A program made the translations under genes and the position numbers. The notes beneath the pieces are model-generated. The model saw only the letters and a program-made list of their open reading frames with translations, was not told the origin of the DNA and ran no database searches. 7,912 bases of DNA from Bacteroidales bacterium UBA4866 (GTDB lineage Bacteria > Bacteroidota > Bacteroidia > Bacteroidales > P3): contig DHDW01000007.1 of NCBI GenBank assembly GCA_002399565.1, forward strand, positions 11,420-19,331, given 5' to 3'. Shown piece after piece: positions 5,987 through 7,912 of the stretch; within the stretch, counting starts at the first letter, position 1, and each line of letters begins with the position of its first letter.

Positions 5987-7156
5987 ATGGCGACAAAAAG
6001 AGATTATTATGAAATTTTGGGTGTAAGTAAGGCAGCTACTGACGAGGAGCTAAAGAAATCTTATAGAAAACTTGCCTTAAAGTTTCATCCAGACAGAAAT
6101 CCAAACGATAAGGATGCTGAGGAAAAATTTAAAGAAGCTGCTGAAGCTTATGAAATTCTTTCCAATAAAGAAAAACGCGCAAGATATGACCAGTTTGGAC
6201 ATGCAGGAGTAGATGGTCAGGGATTTGGATCATCTGGAGCAGGAATGAACATGGATGATATATTTAGTATGTTCGGAGATATCTTTGGAGGTAGAGGTGG
6301 TTTTGGAGGCTTTAGTGGATTTGGAGGTTTTGGTTCAGAACGTACACGTGCAGGATCAAGAGTTAATAAAGGAAGTTCTTTAAGAATAAAGATAAAACTT
6401 ACTTTAGAAGACATAGAAAAGGGCATTGAGAAGAAAATTAAAGTTAATAAATATGTAACTTGTAATGAATGCCATGGTTCTGGTGCAAAGAAAGGTTCAG
6501 AAACAACAACATGTTCTACTTGTCATGGTGCAGGTTATGTTACACAAGTTCAACGAACTATTTTAGGAAATATGCAAACCCAAACAACCTGTCCAACTTG
6601 TCAGGGTGAGGGGAAAATAATTAAAGATAAATGTACTGTATGTCATGGTGATGGAATTGTTAAGTCAGAAGAAGTTTTGACAATCAACATACCTGCAGGA
6701 GTGGCAGATGGAATGCAAATTTCTTTCCCTGGATTAGGAAATGCAGGTGTAAGAAATGGTGTAAATGGAGATTTGATAGTTTCTATAGAAGAAATTCCTC
6801 ATGAAAACTTTGAAAGAGATGGCAATAATATATGTCTTCAAACGTATGTCACTGTCTCTGAAGCAATATTAGGAACCACATTAGAAGTACCAACCTTAGG
6901 AGGACAAGCTAAGTTTAAAATTGAACAAGGAATGACATCAGGTAAAGTTTACCGTTTAAGAGGAAAAGGATTGCCAGATGTTAATGGATATGGAAAAGGA
7001 GATATGTTGGTAAGAGTTGATGTATGGATACCTAAATCTTATAGTAAAGAAGAAAAGAAAATACTTGAGAGTCTTCAAAAATCAGAAAATTTCAAACCAA
7101 AACCATCTGCAAAAGAAAAGAGTTTCTTCGAAAAAATGAAGAATATGTTTAATTAA
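5987..7156 (+). CDS. dnaJ: Chaperone protein DnaJ (type I Hsp40)
   Basis: DnaJ delivers unfolded proteins to DnaK and stimulates its ATPase in the cytoplasm. The 389-residue protein has the full type I layout. The J-domain at 5-70 carries the essential HPD at residues 34-36. The Gly/Phe-rich region (about 72-117) contains repeated GGFGGF-like steps. The Cys-rich zinc domain (about 159-222) has all four CxxCxGxG repeats: CNECHGSG 159-166, CSTCHGAG 176-183, CPTCQGEG 202-209 and CTVCHGDG 216-223. The C-terminal substrate-binding beta-domains (about 228-350, with [19 protein letters not shown] at 261-279) follow, then a charged Lys-rich tail ending in KMKNMFN. No residue needed for function is missing. 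It begins 13 nt after grpE without a Shine-Dalgarno and is the last gene before the terminator. DnaK and HrcA are not nearby. Confidence 0.98.
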   Translation: MATKRDYYEILGVSKAATDEELKKSYRKLALKFHPDRNPNDKDAEEKFKEAAEAYEILSNKEKRARYDQFGHAGVDGQGFGSSGAGMNMDDIFSMFGDIFGGRGGFGGFSGFGGFGSERTRAGSRVNKGSSLRIKIKLTLEDIEKGIEKKIKVNKYVTCNECHGSGAKKGSETTTCSTCHGAGYVTQVQRTILGNMQTQTTCPTCQGEGKIIKDKCTVCHGDGIVKSEEVLTINIPAGVADGMQISFPGLGNAGVRNGVNGDLIVSIEEIPHENFERDGNNICLQTYVTVSEAILGTTLEVPTLGGQAKFKIEQGMTSGKVYRLRGKGLPDVNGYGKGDMLVRVDVWIPKSYSKEEKKILESLQKSENFKPKPSAKEKSFFEKMKNMFN

Positions 7157-7172
7157 ACAGTAATAGTTTATC

Positions 7173-7198
7173 AACTCCTTGTTTTAGAAAAATAAAAC
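7173..7198 (+). other. Small hairpin and repeated terminator arm after dnaJ
   Basis: GTTTTA (7181-7186) pairs with TAAAAC (7193-7198) around a 6-nt loop. AACTCCTT at 7173-7180 duplicates the left arm of the main terminator (7215-7222), so it could compete for the right arm AAGGAGTT (7241-7248). It may be an evolutionary duplicate or a minor 3'-UTR fold. Confidence 0.4.
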
Positions 7199-7213
7199 CT
7201 TATTTCAATATAC

Positions 7214-7255
7214 TAACTCCTTATTCTAATTTAGTAGAATAAGGAGTTATTTTTT
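7214..7255 (+). terminator. Strong intrinsic terminator behind dnaJ
   Basis: Arms 7214-7228 and 7235-7249 form a perfect 15-bp stem (TAACTCCTTATTCTA with its complement) with a 6-nt loop (7229-7234). A run of six T (7250-7255) follows. It ends the grpE-dnaJ transcript about 58 nt after the stop codon. On the opposite strand no T-run follows the stem, so it works in one direction. Confidence 0.93.
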
Positions 7256-7444
7256 GCAAGAATGTTTCAATAAATAAATCAATTTTGTTCTATGAAAATA
7301 TAATAAGAATATTTTATCATTACTTTATTGTATGAGAATATTACTATATATAAATCTCATTTATTCAAGACTATAAAGTAGAAAAATAAGCTAAAAAACC
7401 AGTTTATTAAGCTTTCAATCTCACTAAACTTCCTTTAAAACTCA

Positions 7445-7530
7445 AAACAATGGCATTGTTTTGTAGAAACAACCGCATTGTTTTTGGTAAACAATGGCAT
7501 TGTTTTGGTAAAACAACCGCATTGTTTTTA
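7445..7530. repeat. Four-unit 22-bp palindromic tandem array with alternating cores
   Basis: Units start at 7445, 7467, 7489 and 7511, an exact 22-bp period. Units 1 and 3 have the core AAACAATGGCATTGTTT, a perfect inverted repeat around a central G. Units 2 and 4 have AAACAACCGCATTGTTT, where TG is replaced by CC so that only the outer AAACAA/TTGTTT arms pair. This gives an ABAB order, effectively a 44-bp repeat present twice. There are no spacers. It lies about 190 bp past the dnaJ terminator and so is probably not part of that transcript. Function is unknown. Confidence 0.92.
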
Positions 7531-7569
7531 GATTAAAGACTATTTAAATCATTTTGACTCTTCAATTTT

Positions 7570-7583
7570 GTAGATATATCTAC
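7570..7583. repeat. Perfect 14-bp palindrome GTAGATATATCTAC
   Basis: The 14 bases equal their own reverse complement with no loop, a form typical of a dimeric regulator site rather than an RNA hairpin. TACCAT (7581-7586) and ATGGTA (7601-7606) form a second, overlapping inverted repeat. No gene start is visible within the next 300 bp, so a regulatory role is only a possibility. Confidence 0.5.
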
Positions 7584-7799
7584 CATTTAGATTGAAAAAG
7601 ATGGTATTTAATATATGTAGAACAAGACAAATTTATATTGGAGTATCGATAAACAAAAATACTCACACAATAAATAATAAGAATGAAGCAACATTTGTTC
7701 ATTTTTGCCTTTTTTAGACTCTATATCTTTTAATATATAATCTCAAAATAGGGAATAATGATTCCATATTATGAAAATACTCCCTTCGAATCCTGATTT

Positions 7800-7908
7800 T
7801 CTCAAAAAAAATAAAAAATAGCTTCAAAAAAGAATAAAAAAAAAGGCGTTATAAAACTTTCTTTACAAGAGCTTTGAATGTTTGGTGTAAAAAAAAAGTA
7901 AAAAAAAG
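7800..7908. other. A-tract-rich segment at the right edge
   Basis: Runs of 6 to 9 A recur near 7804-7817, 7826-7832, 7836-7845, 7890-7898 and 7901-7908, separated by short mixed stretches. Such A-tracts can bend DNA or act as UP elements of a downstream promoter; read on the minus strand they are T-runs. No hairpin that would make them minus-strand terminators was found. Confidence 0.4.
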
Positions 7909-7912
7909 ATTG

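Larger units (their letters stand above)
7256..7912. other. Gene-free AT-rich region after the terminator
   Basis: No coding region, tRNA or rRNA is recognisable on either strand. The stretch contains the 22-bp palindromic array (7445-7530) with its flanking boxes, a 14-bp palindrome (7570-7583), a small inverted repeat GAGTAT/ATACTC (7641-7646 and 7659-7664), and an A-tract-rich end from about 7800. The next gene probably starts, or a convergent one ends, right of the window. Confidence 0.65.

Noticed and set aside
6217..6426. Minus-strand Pro-rich frame inside dnaJ
   Set aside because: The prolines are the complement of the Gly codons in the Gly/Phe-rich region of dnaJ.
7785..7793. TTCGAATCC resembling a tRNA T-loop or att site
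   Set aside because: The bases on either side cannot form the T-stem, and no acceptor or anticodon arm can be built around it.

Overview
The window comes from an AT-rich bacterial chromosome, most likely a member of the Bacteroidetes (Bacteroidales or a close relative). Three things point there. Two secreted proteins are of types common in that phylum: a PepSY-like repeat protein and a long OstA-like protein. Most starts lack a Shine-Dalgarno sequence. The promoter in front of the first gene matches the Bacteroidetes consensus (TTG, about 19 nt, TAnnTTTG). The phylum call is an inference from these traits, not a database result.

Layout. Positions 1-426 are a gene-free leader with two sets of 21-bp tandem repeats and a promoter. 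Six genes follow, all on the plus strand: a BadF/BadG-type sugar kinase or ATPase (427-1287), purA (1365-2663), a secreted four-repeat PepSY-like protein (2677-3780), a secreted OstA/LptA-like protein (3802-5334), grpE (5386-5973) and dnaJ (5987-7156). Gaps are 77, 13, 21, 51 and 13 nt, so read-through is plausible, possibly with internal promoters before purA and grpE. A strong intrinsic terminator lies at 7214-7255. Positions 7256-7912 hold no recognisable gene, but they contain a 22-bp palindromic tandem array, a 14-bp palindrome and an A-tract-rich end.

Function. The genes are housekeeping: amino-sugar or related phosphorylation, AMP synthesis, envelope and LPS-transport-type functions, and the DnaK co-chaperone pair GrpE/DnaJ. 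dnaK is not in the window. All six reading frames look intact, and no defence system, integrase or transposase is visible.

The least explained feature is in the non-coding flanks. Two intergenic arrays about 7.3 kb apart have different core sequences (four units of 21 bp and four of 22 bp) but the same design. Each unit is itself an inverted repeat with an A-rich left half and a T-rich right half. Both arrays are bracketed by similar boxes: on the left ACTAAACT-N6-AAAACTCAA, on the right TTGACTYTT. They look like two members of an interspersed repeat family with a conserved frame and a changeable tandem core. Function is unknown.
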